Positions 1 through 7,669 of a DNA stretch of 12,792 nt are shown one piece after another. Position numbers and translations under genes: made by a program. Below the pieces are notes generated by a model. It saw nothing but the letters and a program-made list of their open reading frames with translations, had not been told where the DNA came from and did no database searches. The stretch covers positions 1-12,792 of the forward strand of contig JALLAP010000456.1 of assembly GCA_036939355.1 (NCBI GenBank), written 5' to 3'. Within the stretch, counting starts at the first letter, position 1. Every line of letters starts with the position of its first letter. The DNA is from Thalassiosira profunda. Taxonomy: Eukaryota; Bacillariophyta; Thalassiosirophyceae; Thalassiosirales; Thalassiosiraceae.

Positions 1-105
1 GTCGGCTTCCAAAGAAGGTGCAGCAAGAAGGCGAAGAAGTTTGGCGGGGCTTTCAACAAAGGTATCTTTGAGTACCATTCCTGCGTACGTAAAAATGAGA
101 AGTAG
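1..105 (+). other. Possible partial coding edge, strand undecided
   Basis: The left edge has open frames on both strands and I cannot decide between them. On the plus strand, frame 1 is open from base 1 to a TAG at 103-105, gives 34 basic residues and has a G/C-biased third position, which would suit the 3' end of a gene. A donor-like AAAG|GTATCT lies at 57-66, so this could instead be an exon end. On the minus strand an ATG at 78-76 opens a frame of 26 codons that runs off the window. No recognisable domain is visible in any version. Confidence 0.2.
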
Positions 106-266
106 TGATTCCTACAAAGCAACTTTGGCGGGAAAAGCCGATCACTTACCTACTACTACTAGACACGTACCTACGACAATCATGAACTTGAAATTCTCCT
201 TCACCTTTCACCTTCACTTTCGTTTCAGTGCCCGCTGAAACGCTGAAAGCTGAAAGCTAGAAGACG
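106..266. promoter_or_regulatory. Upstream region of LRR gene A
   Basis: These 161 bases precede the start codon of LRR gene A and probably hold its promoter and 5' UTR. The segment 200-225 is a CT-rich run of TTCACCTTTCACC type, followed at 233-259 by a short imperfect tandem repeat of GCTGAAA. An ACGTAC lies at 165-170, and a TACGTA palindrome lies just outside at 86-91. No convincing TATA box was seen. Confidence 0.35.
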
Positions 267-1610
267 ATGGAAGAAGAAGAAGAAGAAGAATGGGTCGATT
301 ACGACGGCGGCGTGGTCCAGGAATGGCACCGCAATGCCAGCCGGATCCGGGTGTCGTCGGGCGTGACAGTAATTCCTGCCCGGGCCTTTGATGAATGCCG
401 TGGTTTGAAGGCGGTGGATCTGAGTAATGTCACCACCATCTCGAATTACGCATTCAGAAGTTGCGTCTGGCTGGAACGCGTGATTGGGTCCACCGCCTCT
501 ACTATCAAGATTGGCGTGGGCGCATTCCTATGTTGTGTACGTTTGGGGGACATTGATCTCAGTAATGTCACAAAGATTGGGGCGAATGCATTCGCGCGCT
601 GCCGTGCACTGAAGCGCTTGAATATCCCGTCATCTGTCGTCGAAATGGACTCTGCATTTGAAGGGTGCACCAATTTGATAGAGGTACAATACGGTGAGGG
701 GATACAACGCATTGGGAGGGCTGCATTCTATGAATGCCGCGCTTTAGTTCGAGTCAGTATTCCTTCATCTGTCACAGATATTGGAACCAGGGCATTTTGG
801 CACTGCAGTAGTTTGGCAGGAGTGGAATTTAATGAGGGGTTGCGGCATATTGGAGACCATTCATTTGAAGGCTGCAATCAATTGAAGCATGCAGAGCTTC
901 AGGAGGGACTTCAGATGATTGGGGACTGTGCCTTCCGGGATTGCCGTTCGTTGGAGCGAATCACTATCCCCTCTTCTGTCACATTGATTGATGAACATGC
1001 ATTTTGGGATAGCGAGGTTCTCGCAGAGGTTATTTTGCGCGAGGGGCTCCACGATATTGGTTCTGAAGCATTCCTTAGCTGCTGGTCTCTGGGACATATC
1101 AACATTCCTCCCAAGGCCTTTGTGATTGACATCGAGCGTTCAAGCTGCCATTTATTGAGGAACACAATGCATGTACCGCGGATGAGGACGTTGGTCGCCT
1201 CCAAGTGGATGCAATACAGGAGCCTAGACCAGCTTGAACTGGCCCAGGCAAAGGTGAACGAAATCCTAGGCCACCATCAGCAGACAGACAAAGAGAAAGT
1301 TGAATGCATCCGAAAGTGGTTTGCCTACTACGACCTGTTGGATGTGACGACGATGCTCGAGCTTGCTATTTGGAGATGCAACAATGGCACTGGACAGGAT
1401 GTGGAAGATAGACAAAGGAGTCGCAGAAACTGTGGCAGCGATATGAATATCATCATTCCGGGCGTCTTGGAATTCTTGGAAGTCGGTGACGAAGACGATG
1501 ACAACGACAACAGCGAGGCCAGCGAAAACGAAGACGAAAGTGATGACAACGACATGTCCTCTGATTGGTCGTCCGCGTCCTCTGATTGGTCGTCTTCGTC
1601 CTCTCATTGA
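267..1610 (+). CDS. BspA-like leucine-rich repeat protein, paralogue A
   Basis: This intact single-exon gene encodes 447 aa. After an acidic start (E2-E8, from a GAA run) comes the family signature WVDYDGG at 9-15. About eleven LRR_5 (BspA/Treponema pallidum type) units follow from about residue 30 to 288, each with a G-A-F-x-x-C core and either an IPSSV or an LSNVT strand. Residues 315-405 form a conserved C-terminal region shared with the two paralogues, containing QAKVNEIL, WFAYYDLLDVTTMLELAIWR and DMNIIIPGVLEFLE. The tail from 407 is Asp/Glu/Ser-rich and ends in WSS repeats. There is no signal peptide or membrane segment, so an intracellular protein-interaction role is plausible, but the partner is unknown. 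Compared with paralogues B and C it lacks one whole ~23-residue LRR near residue 200 and one residue near 127. It is convergent with the helicase gene, which ends only 54 bp away. Confidence 0.9.
   Translation: MEEEEEEEWVDYDGGVVQEWHRNASRIRVSSGVTVIPARAFDECRGLKAVDLSNVTTISNYAFRSCVWLERVIGSTASTIKIGVGAFLCCVRLGDIDLSNVTKIGANAFARCRALKRLNIPSSVVEMDSAFEGCTNLIEVQYGEGIQRIGRAAFYECRALVRVSIPSSVTDIGTRAFWHCSSLAGVEFNEGLRHIGDHSFEGCNQLKHAELQEGLQMIGDCAFRDCRSLERITIPSSVTLIDEHAFWDSEVLAEVILREGLHDIGSEAFLSCWSLGHINIPPKAFVIDIERSSCHLLRNTMHVPRMRTLVASKWMQYRSLDQLELAQAKVNEILGHHQQTDKEKVECIRKWFAYYDLLDVTTMLELAIWRCNNGTGQDVEDRQRSRRNCGSDMNIIIPGVLEFLEVGDEDDDNDNSEASENEDESDDNDMSSDWSSASSDWSSSSSH
1557..1610 (+). repeat. 21-bp tandem repeat in the 3' end of LRR gene A
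   Basis: A 17-base core TCCTCTGATTGGTCGTC occurs at 1557-1573 and 1578-1594 with a period of 21 bp, and a third, diverged unit (TCCTCTCATTGA) runs into the stop codon at 1599-1610. The repeat encodes the SSDWSS tail, which replaces the SAESSESGSESEES tail of the other two paralogues. A fragment of the unit (GATTGGTCGT) recurs after the stop at 1630-1639. Confidence 0.8.
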
Positions 1611-1664
1611 TGAAGCAGAGCCTAGTTAGGATTGGTCGTGATCGTGGAAGCTCGCAGTGTTCTA

Positions 1665-4600
1665 CTAACCCTCATCGACCAACACCTTGCGGACAACCGC
1701 GATTATCCTCCTGTGGCGCTCCACCATTGTAGCCCTCTCTTCAGGAGGTGCAAATGTCTCCACCACGTGCTCCAAGATGACCTTATCCAACAGCTCTCGC
1801 AACGATAGTATCAAGACGGCATTTTGCTTGGCTTTGTCCTCGTCGTCGTCGCTGCTGATCTTGAACTTGAGCCACTTGTCCACGATGAGGGCATTCTTCA
1901 CGAGTTCCAGCTCGCCTCCGAACAAGAGCAAGGCAAACGTTGACACAAAATTCACTTCCGAAAGAAACGTCTCTGGCGGCCGCTTCTGTCCCGGCGTCGC
2001 TGTGCCAATGCTCTGATGCTTTGCGAAGTAGATTGCATAGACGTCCTTTCCCGACTTGGCAGCATTCTGCACTCGTTTCTTCTGGAATGAATTCGACGAG
2101 GGGCGGCACGAGACGTTGCTGTCATGTGTAAGCAAGCGCCCACCTCCTTTTGGCCCCGTCGGGCGTAGCAAGGCGCAGACGTTAGGGTAAAGACCGCCCA
2201 CGATGCAACAGCTCGTGAGCAACGCATCATCCCTCGCAATATTGGAGTCATCGCCGTCCGGATCGTTGCTACCCTCTGATCTGGACACGAGGCCTGCGTC
2301 GACCATCAAATCTCGGAATTGCCTCTGCATGGTCTCCATCTCACGCAGCGACGTGCCGTTCAGGGCATGCCGCCGGCAAAAGTTGTCCCGGTCGCACTTC
2401 TTCTCGGCCCTCCATGAACGGAATACTGCGATCACTGCTACCAAATCTCCTTTGACCGTGCCGCCCGTCCAATCCTTGCCACCGAACCCGTTCTCGATCA
2501 ACGAATCCCTGGCCTCAGTTTTTGCTTGGTCCAGAGTCCGGTTGGGAATAAAGCACGATTTCGCACAGGAGAGGGCAGCCGCGATCGTCAGTGCATTGTC
2601 CAAGCATCCCAAAAGGCACCCAACAATGAGCATCTTGCCAACCTTGGCGTCCATCGGAAGACGCGACAAGTGATACTGTGCGCAAATGAATACGGTCAGA
2701 ATGGTGTGTGATTACAACAGCGGCAAGCAATACAATTGACGCACGCACCCCCAATGGAGAGAGACGGAAGAGCTTAGCCTTCTTGTCAGCGGAGGGCCCG
2801 CAATCAACGACCCTCAGCGCTTCCACCTCCAATAAGTGCCTGCATGCTTGCACGAGGCCACGCTCGGTGGGAGGTGTGGGCGTCATGCCAAGAAACTTGA
2901 GCGGCTTGAAGCCGGGGGAAAATGATCTGTTCTCCTCTGCTGCGGTGCGTTTATACTCGTCTCGCCGCTGCTCGTACAGCAACCCAATCTGCAAAATGAG
3001 TTCATCGAGAGGCGTCCTGGCCATTTCTGGAACGGTGTGGAGCAAGAGCCCCTTGGCAAACTCCTCCGAGCACAGCCTCCAGCAAGTGCCATGGCTTGTG
3101 CGCCCGGCCCGGCCGGCGCGCTGCTTCATGGACGCGAGCGATGTCCACACCGTCACGAGCTCTTTTATCCGGGTGGAGGCGTTGTACCGGCTTTCTTTTA
3201 CACGGCAGGTGTCAATCACGTGAGATATATCCGGAATGGTGACCGACGTCTGGGCAAAGTGTGAGATGAGTGTGCAGGCAGCAAAGCGACTCCGCAGACA
3301 AATGAACGCACCTCTGCGATGTTCGTCGCCAGCACAATCTTCACCGTGCCCCGCGAGGTTGGCTGGAACACCACTCGCTGCTCCGACTTGGGCACCGACG
3401 AATGCAGTTTGTAGATCTTGCACAGTCCTCGATCGCTCAGGATCGTTCCTTTCTCGAACAGGCAGCGCGCCAGCGACTCGATTTCGCCCAGGCCGGGGAG
3501 AAAGACGAGAATGGCGCCGGTGGATCGATACTGGCCACTGTTTGTCGCATCGTCCAGCATCCCCTCCGATTGCTGCTGCTTTACGATGGCCGCGACCAGC
3601 GACCGAACGAACTCGTTGTCGATGGCCTCCATCGCTCGCGGCGACAATTCGACGCCATCGTCTCCACCGCTCCTCTCTCCGCCACAACGCATGTCACTGC
3701 GGTCACTGCCGCCGCCGTGGGTCCTCAGCGTCTTCCCCGCAAACTTCTCACAATCTCCTAGCCACTGCGTGTCGACCGGAAACGTCTTGCCCGGAACTTC
3801 GATCGAAGCAGGAACCACTCCATTCGTCGAGAAGTACGACACGAACAGCCCCGTGCTCGCTGTGGCCGACATGAGTACCAACCGCGGCATGAAAGAAGTG
3901 GTCCGCGAGGCCATCATCCCTTTCAGCAATGTGAGGGAAAAGTCAGTGTTCACGTCTCGCTCGTGCGTCTCGTCAATGATCAGATGGGAGATGGTGTCAA
4001 TCGACAGCTGAGGCACAATCTCGCCATCACCATCCTCTTTATCGCCCAATGCACCTTCGTCCCTCCTTCCCACGAGCATCCGGAGGAGGATCCCAATGGT
4101 CACGTAGATTATCTGACACGATCGCAAATCCACCCTTCGATCCGAGCGGACCATGTATCCCACCGAACTTCCCGATGCCCCTGGGGGCGGACATCCTCGC
4201 TCCTCGGCTACGCGTTGTGCCAAAGAAGTGGCCGCCACCCTTCTGGGCTGTGTCACCACAATGTACGGTCGTTTGGGGTCAAGTGCCCTTCCCTCTATGA
4301 GGAACTGAGGTACTTGAGTCGATTTCCCCGAGCCGGTGGCCCCCGACAGCACCACCACGGGATTGGCGTCAATGGTGTCCAGTATTCGCTGCTTGTGTGC
4401 TGCCACGGGCAGTTTGGAGCGGGCCACCTCGAACGCTGCCCGTTTCTTCTCGTCCACAATTTCGTCCATTCGTTTCAACTGCTTCGGCTGCCGGTGCAGT
4501 TCCTGCTGGCGGTAGGCACGCTTAACCGATTCCAGAGGATCCTCTATCGCTTCGTCGCCAGCAGCTTCGCCCTCCTCATCGGATGCATTGCCCTCTTCTT

Positions 4601-5273
4601 CAACATCCTTTGCCGGAGCCGGTGTCACTGACACATAAACAGTGGTCCCGTCCTCCACGCCGCCCAGATCCGCATCGAGGTCGAACAGCGCCGAGGATGT
4701 ATCACCAACCTTAACGAACGCCCGCACCGGATTCTTCTTCATTTTCAGCTTGGATTTGCAACTCTTCAGCAATCCCTTCACAGATGTCGTTCGGGGCAGC
4801 ACCACTACCTTCTTGGCGCCAGTTGTGAAATCGCGCCCATCCTTTCTATCACTGCTCTTCTTCTTATCTTTCTTCTCCTTCTCTTTCACCTTCTTCTTCT
4901 TGCCATCGCCCTTGAAGATCGCCTCGACCAGTTCCACGCGGACGTTCGGGCTGCTCGATGCCGCTGATGGCTGCCTCGGCGTCTGCGCGACATCATTATT
5001 TCTAGATCGTCCGCCACTTGCCTCCTCGGCATCCCCACGAACGGACATGGCGCTGAACCTCTCCCGCAGCCTCCGCCGCTCGTGGCGCTGCACCAGCCGC
5101 TTTGCAAACCTCTTCCTCCGGCGCCTCTGCTCGTGGGCCGACACATCACCCCCATCACATGCACCTTTGCTGTTGCCGTCCTCGGCCTCGAGGTCCATGA
5201 GCAGGTCGATTATGGCAGCTTGGCTGTCGACGCTGAGGACGGCGCGCCCGCCGCCCTTGATCCGGCTGCCCAT
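1665..5273 (-). CDS. DExH-box (DEAH/RHA family) RNA helicase, DHX29/DHX57/DHX36-like, three exons
   Basis: I join three exons, 5273..3312, 3249..2749 and 2675..1665, with phase-0 GT-AG introns, to give 1157 aa. The helicase core is complete. Motif I is GATGSGKST at 311-319, Ia TQPRRVAA at 341, II DETH at 434-437, III SAT at 469-471, V ATNIAET at 649-655 across intron 1, and VI QRAGRAGR at 697-704. The HA2 region (SPLGYHLSRLPMDAKVGK) spans intron 2 near 818-835, and an OB-fold with YPNV at 984 and LLLFGG at 1071-1076 closes the protein. Such enzymes are ATP-dependent RNA or ribonucleoprotein remodellers in splicing, translation initiation or G-quadruplex unwinding; HA2 and OB sequence places this one nearest the DHX29/57/36 group, but the exact orthologue is unresolved. 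The N-terminus has an Arg-rich stretch (50-75), a Lys-rich stretch (122-140) and a possible ubiquitin-like fold (about 155-217). An insertion rich in Asp/Gly lies between motifs Ia and II. Confidence 0.93.
2676..2748 (-). other. Intron 2 of the helicase gene (73 nt)
   Basis: The donor is GGG|GTGCGT and the acceptor CAG|TATCAC, phase 0. Removing it restores SPLGYHLSRLP, the conserved HA2 entry of DEAH helicases. Reading through it in frame gives an unrelated sequence. Confidence 0.92.
3250..3311 (-). other. Intron 1 of the helicase gene (62 nt)
   Basis: The donor is GAG|GTGCGT and the acceptor CAG|ACGTCG, phase 0. Splicing rebuilds motif V as ATNIAETSVTIPD. Without splicing, the frame from exon 1 stops shortly after in unrelated sequence. 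Confidence 0.93.
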
Positions 5274-5466
5274 CGCCGCGGGTCAGTGCGAGGGCGACGG
5301 GGAGGAGGATGGAGAGCAGATCGAGAGATGCGAGGGGGGACCGTAGGTAGATCGTAAGTACGTACGTAAAGGGAGAGAGGGAAGGGGCGAAGAAGAACCC
5401 AACAACTTCGAAGACGGCGACGCAAGTTACACAGCCAGGCTCCGGCTCCTCTGTACGCTGCTCTCC
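5274..5466. promoter_or_regulatory. Spacer upstream of the helicase gene
   Basis: These 193 bases separate the helicase start from the stop of LRR gene B on the same strand, so they must hold the helicase promoter and the end of gene B's transcript. A run of ACGTAC-type sequence lies at 5353-5368 (CGTAAGTACGTACGTA), and the flanks at 5290-5340 and 5368-5390 are purine-rich on the plus strand. No TATA box was identified. Confidence 0.35.
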
Positions 5467-6852
5467 TCAATGGGACTCCTCGCTCTCGCTGCCACTTTCG
5501 CTGCTCTCTGCACTGTTCTCGTCGTCGACATCTTCATCGACACCTCTTTCTAAGAAAGGCAAAACGCACGGGATGATGATATTCATGTCATTTCCACAGA
5601 CTCCACGACGTGCCTGCCTAGCACTGACATCCCGCTCGTTGCCTACCATGTTGCCCCTCCAAATGGCCAGCTCGAGCAGCGTCGTCACATCCAAAAGATC
5701 GTAGTACGCAAACCACTCTCGGATGGATCGTATCTTCTCTTCCTCGGTCTGCTGCTGGCAGCTGAGAATTTCGTTGACTTTTGCTTCGGCCTGTTCAATC
5801 TGGTCTGCGCTCCTGTACTGCAACCACTTGGAGACAACAATCTTCCTCCCCCGCGTGACAGGTATTGCTCCTCTCAACAACTGGCAGCTGCCACCTCGTA
5901 TAGACATGTCAATCACCAAGGCCATGGGAGAGATGTTGATATGCTCCAAAGAGGTGCAGTCGTCGAATGCACCAGCATCGATATCATGCACTCCCTCGTG
6001 CAGAGTCACTTCAGCAAGGCTGGAGCACAGCTCAAATGCACGATCCTCTATCAACGTGACAGAAGAGGGAATGGTGATGCGATCCAACGAACAACATCGG
6101 AATGCCAGTTCCCCAACAGATTGGAGTCCCTCCCTCAGAGTCACATTCCTCAGCTGATGGCAAGAAGAAAACGCACATCCTTCGACTTTCAACACAGTTG
6201 AAGGGATGCTCATGCGGAGTAGCGATGTGCAATTCATGAACGCCCCGTCTCCAATGTGCCGCAGCCCCTCATTCAGCTCCACTTCTACCAAACTGTTGCA
6301 TCCACGAAAAGCAGCATCTTCAATGTCGATGACAGATGCTGGGATGTTGATACCGACCAATGCCATGCAACCCGCGAATGCCTCCCATCCAATGCGTTTC
6401 ATCCCCTCGCAGAGCTCCACTTCAGCTAAACTTTCGCAACAATCAAATGTATGATCCTCAATTTCGACCACAGATGATGGGATGGTTACGCGCTTCAGTG
6501 TGATGCACTCATAGAATGCCCCCTCTCCAAGCTTTGTTGCATTGCTGAGATTGATCTCCCCCAAACTCACGCAAGCGGCAAATGCCCAACTGCCGATCTC
6601 GACAGCAGAGGCAGTAGGCCAAACAACGCGCTTCAGCCGGGGGCAATCCCTGAATGCTTCTCTCGAAATGGTGGTCACGTTGCTCAGATTCACCGCCGTC
6701 AAACCCTCACACTCCATAAATGCCTCTTCTGGAACCACGGCCACGCCCGGGGCCACGCGAATCTGGCAGGCATTCAGGTGCGATTCCTGCACCGCGCCGC
6801 CGTCGTAATCGACCCACTCCCCTTCATCCATCATCTCCTCTTCATCCATCAT
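5467..6852 (-). CDS. BspA-like leucine-rich repeat protein, paralogue B
   Basis: This single-exon gene encodes up to 461 aa and appears intact. The signature WVDYDGG lies at 13-19, and about twelve LRR_5 units run from about residue 33 to 313. They alternate LSNVT/LSNAT strands (first repeats) with IPSSV/IPASV strands (later repeats). The C-terminal region carries EAKVNEIL, WFAYYDLLDVTTLLELAIWR and NDMNIIIPCVLPFLE, then the acidic tail SAESSESGSESEESH, which suggests casein kinase 2 phosphorylation. No signal peptide is present. It keeps the repeat unit that paralogue A has lost, but one residue is missing in the FRCCSLDR unit at 251-258. Several ATGs occur at the start because of an 18-bp duplication; alignment with the paralogues favours Met7 or Met8 (6834 or 6831) as the ancestral start. 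The molecular role is unknown. Confidence 0.9.
   Translation of the reverse strand: MMDEEEMMDEGEWVDYDGGAVQESHLNACQIRVAPGVAVVPEEAFMECEGLTAVNLSNVTTISREAFRDCPRLKRVVWPTASAVEIGSWAFAACVSLGEINLSNATKLGEGAFYECITLKRVTIPSSVVEIEDHTFDCCESLAEVELCEGMKRIGWEAFAGCMALVGINIPASVIDIEDAAFRGCNSLVEVELNEGLRHIGDGAFMNCTSLLRMSIPSTVLKVEGCAFSSCHQLRNVTLREGLQSVGELAFRCCSLDRITIPSSVTLIEDRAFELCSSLAEVTLHEGVHDIDAGAFDDCTSLEHINISPMALVIDMSIRGGSCQLLRGAIPVTRGRKIVVSKWLQYRSADQIEQAEAKVNEILSCQQQTEEEKIRSIREWFAYYDLLDVTTLLELAIWRGNMVGNERDVSARQARRGVCGNDMNIIIPCVLPFLERGVDEDVDDENSAESSESGSESEESH
6817..6852 (-). repeat. 18-bp tandem duplication over the start codon of LRR gene B
   Basis: Read on the minus strand, ATGATGGATGAAGAGGAG (6852-6835) is followed directly by a copy with one change (6834-6817). 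The duplication creates two ATG ATG pairs and extends the acidic N-terminus from MMDEGE to MMDEEEMMDEGE. Confidence 0.85.
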
Positions 6853-6988
6853 ACAATTGCAAGTTTAGGATGAGCGCCCGCTTGCGCCCGCCGCCCCGAT
6901 CTCACGTCAAACTGACAGCCCCCGGCCAACAAATCCTTTGGAGGAGGGGCGGGCGGGGATGGTGGAGGCGGAGCCAGGAAACTGGGAG
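6853..6988. other. Region upstream of LRR gene B
   Basis: This segment lies 5' of the minus-strand LRR gene B and ends at the foldback element. It is GC-rich, with a purine-rich G-run at 6942-6975 on the plus strand. The promoter of gene B should be here or within the element beyond, but I see no specific motif. Confidence 0.3.
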
Positions 6989-7274
6989 CAAGGAAATTAC
7001 ACAGGGGCTAAATGGCTGTTAGCGCGCCCTTGCTTTCCCGTGCTTTGGCTGGCGGACCTTCTCTGGTGTGCTTCGCATTATCAATGTCGCACATTACATA
7101 ACGCCAATGACACTGCGAAGCCGGACGCATGCCAGACCAAATTCACGTGACCAGCGGGTTTGGCCAAAATCACGTGAATTTGGTCTGGCATCGTCCGTCA
7201 ATGACACTGCGAACGACACCAGAGAAGGTCCGCGCCCTCCCCCCGCCATTCAACCCCCCTGTGTAATTTCCTTG
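6989..7274. mobile_element. Foldback MITE-like element with 19-bp terminal inverted repeats
   Basis: The ends are perfect inverted repeats: CAAGGAAATTACACAGGGG at 6989-7007 and its reverse complement at 7256-7274. CTGGGAG flanks both ends directly (6982-6988 and 7275-7281), as expected of a 7-bp target duplication; if the terminal G/C pair is counted in the repeat (20 bp), the duplication is 5 bp (TGGGA). Most of the interior also folds back: 7052-7069 pairs with 7216-7233, and 7130-7150 pairs perfectly with 7170-7190 around a 19-nt loop. It has no coding capacity. The CAAGG terminus and 5-8 bp duplication are reminiscent of hAT-type non-autonomous elements, but the family is not established. 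It sits in the upstream region of LRR gene B and downstream of the chitin-binding gene. Confidence 0.8.
7130..7190. repeat. Central 21-bp perfect inverted repeat of the foldback element
   Basis: Arms at 7130-7150 and 7170-7190 are exact reverse complements, separated by 19 nt. Each arm carries a CACGTG palindrome (G-box/E-box core) next to the loop. On its own this would make a stable hairpin in DNA or RNA. Confidence 0.9.
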
Positions 7275-7281
7275 CTGGGAG

Positions 7282-7407
7282 GATGAGTGGTCGAGTGGTG
7301 TTCCTCGTACGTACGTACGTATCGCATGTATGACTGGCAGTTAAGTACTCATAATAAATACGTACATCCCGAAAAAGATCCCAACGCGGCCTCAAGTCGG
7401 CGCCCAT
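7282..7407. other. Non-coding stretch with TACGTA repeats
   Basis: No gene was found here. It holds a (CGTA)n-like run at 7306-7321, a second TACGTA at 7359-7364, and an A/T-rich patch at 7340-7360 that includes a plus-strand AATAAA. No plus-strand gene ends nearby to use that signal. Confidence 0.5.
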
Positions 7408-7488
7408 CTAGTGCGCACCGATGTCATGCCCGTCCCGAAACTGCTGGTAAGCCGCATACCCCTCGGGGATATGAGACCGATACCAGCT

Positions 7489-7517
7489 CGAACCACCGGG
7501 TACCATACGGTGGTTCG
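7489..7517. repeat. Hairpin with a 10-bp perfect stem
   Basis: CGAACCACCG at 7489-7498 is the reverse complement of CGGTGGTTCG at 7508-7517, with a 9-nt loop containing part of GGTACC. It is not followed by a T-run, so it is not a typical terminator. Confidence 0.75.
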
Positions 7518-7542
7518 CCCTCGAGGTGCAGTGCTGACCGGC

Positions 7543-7576
7543 GGCCTGGTCGACCACGGACAGGGTCGACCAGGCC
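7543..7576. repeat. Hairpin with a 13-bp perfect stem
   Basis: GGCCTGGTCGACC at 7543-7555 and its reverse complement at 7564-7576 flank an 8-nt loop. It lies about 95 bases past the stop codon of the minus-strand chitin-binding gene and could fall in that gene's 3' UTR. Confidence 0.8.
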
Positions 7577-7669
7577 TGTCAGATCCTTTTCTCTGTCTCG
7601 ATGGCGAAGTAAGAAGCCCCCCCAATCTCTGATTCTACTGTTTACATGTTACCATTCTCTCTTCTACGT

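Larger units (their letters stand above)
7408..7578 (-). pseudogene. Coding-like 56-codon remnant or unrecognised terminal exon
   Basis: On the minus strand a frame is open from 7578 to a TAG at 7408-7410, directly after an in-frame TGA (7581-7579). Third positions are almost entirely C, G or T, with a single A in 57 codons, which resembles the codon use of the real genes here much more than random intergenic sequence. The product would contain STLSVVDQAAGQHC and later WYRSHIPEGYAAYQQFRDG. I recognise no family. A CAG lies exactly at the frame's 5' end (GACAG|GCC would be an acceptor), but the region before it is not pyrimidine-rich. It could be a gene fragment, a terminal exon or chance. Confidence 0.3.

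Noticed and set aside
41..238. Plus-strand frame of 65 codons near the left edge
   Set aside because: It crosses the CT-rich upstream region of LRR gene A, has no domain, and its composition is not gene-like beyond the first ~100 bases.
1266..1607. Antisense open frames across the 3' half of LRR gene A
   Set aside because: They are by-products of the repetitive Asp/Ser coding sequence on the plus strand and show only low-complexity residues.
3236..5346. Several plus-strand frames of 200 or more codons opposite the helicase
   Set aside because: The minus strand encodes a complete helicase motif set, and these frames are GC-rich shadows with no domains.
6989..7274. The inverted repeats as a CRISPR array or bacterial terminator
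   Set aside because: There is no regular repeat-spacer spacing and the setting is eukaryotic. The terminal repeats plus flanking duplication fit a DNA element better.
7352..7357. AATAAA as a polyadenylation signal
   Set aside because: It is on the plus strand, and no plus-strand gene ends near it.
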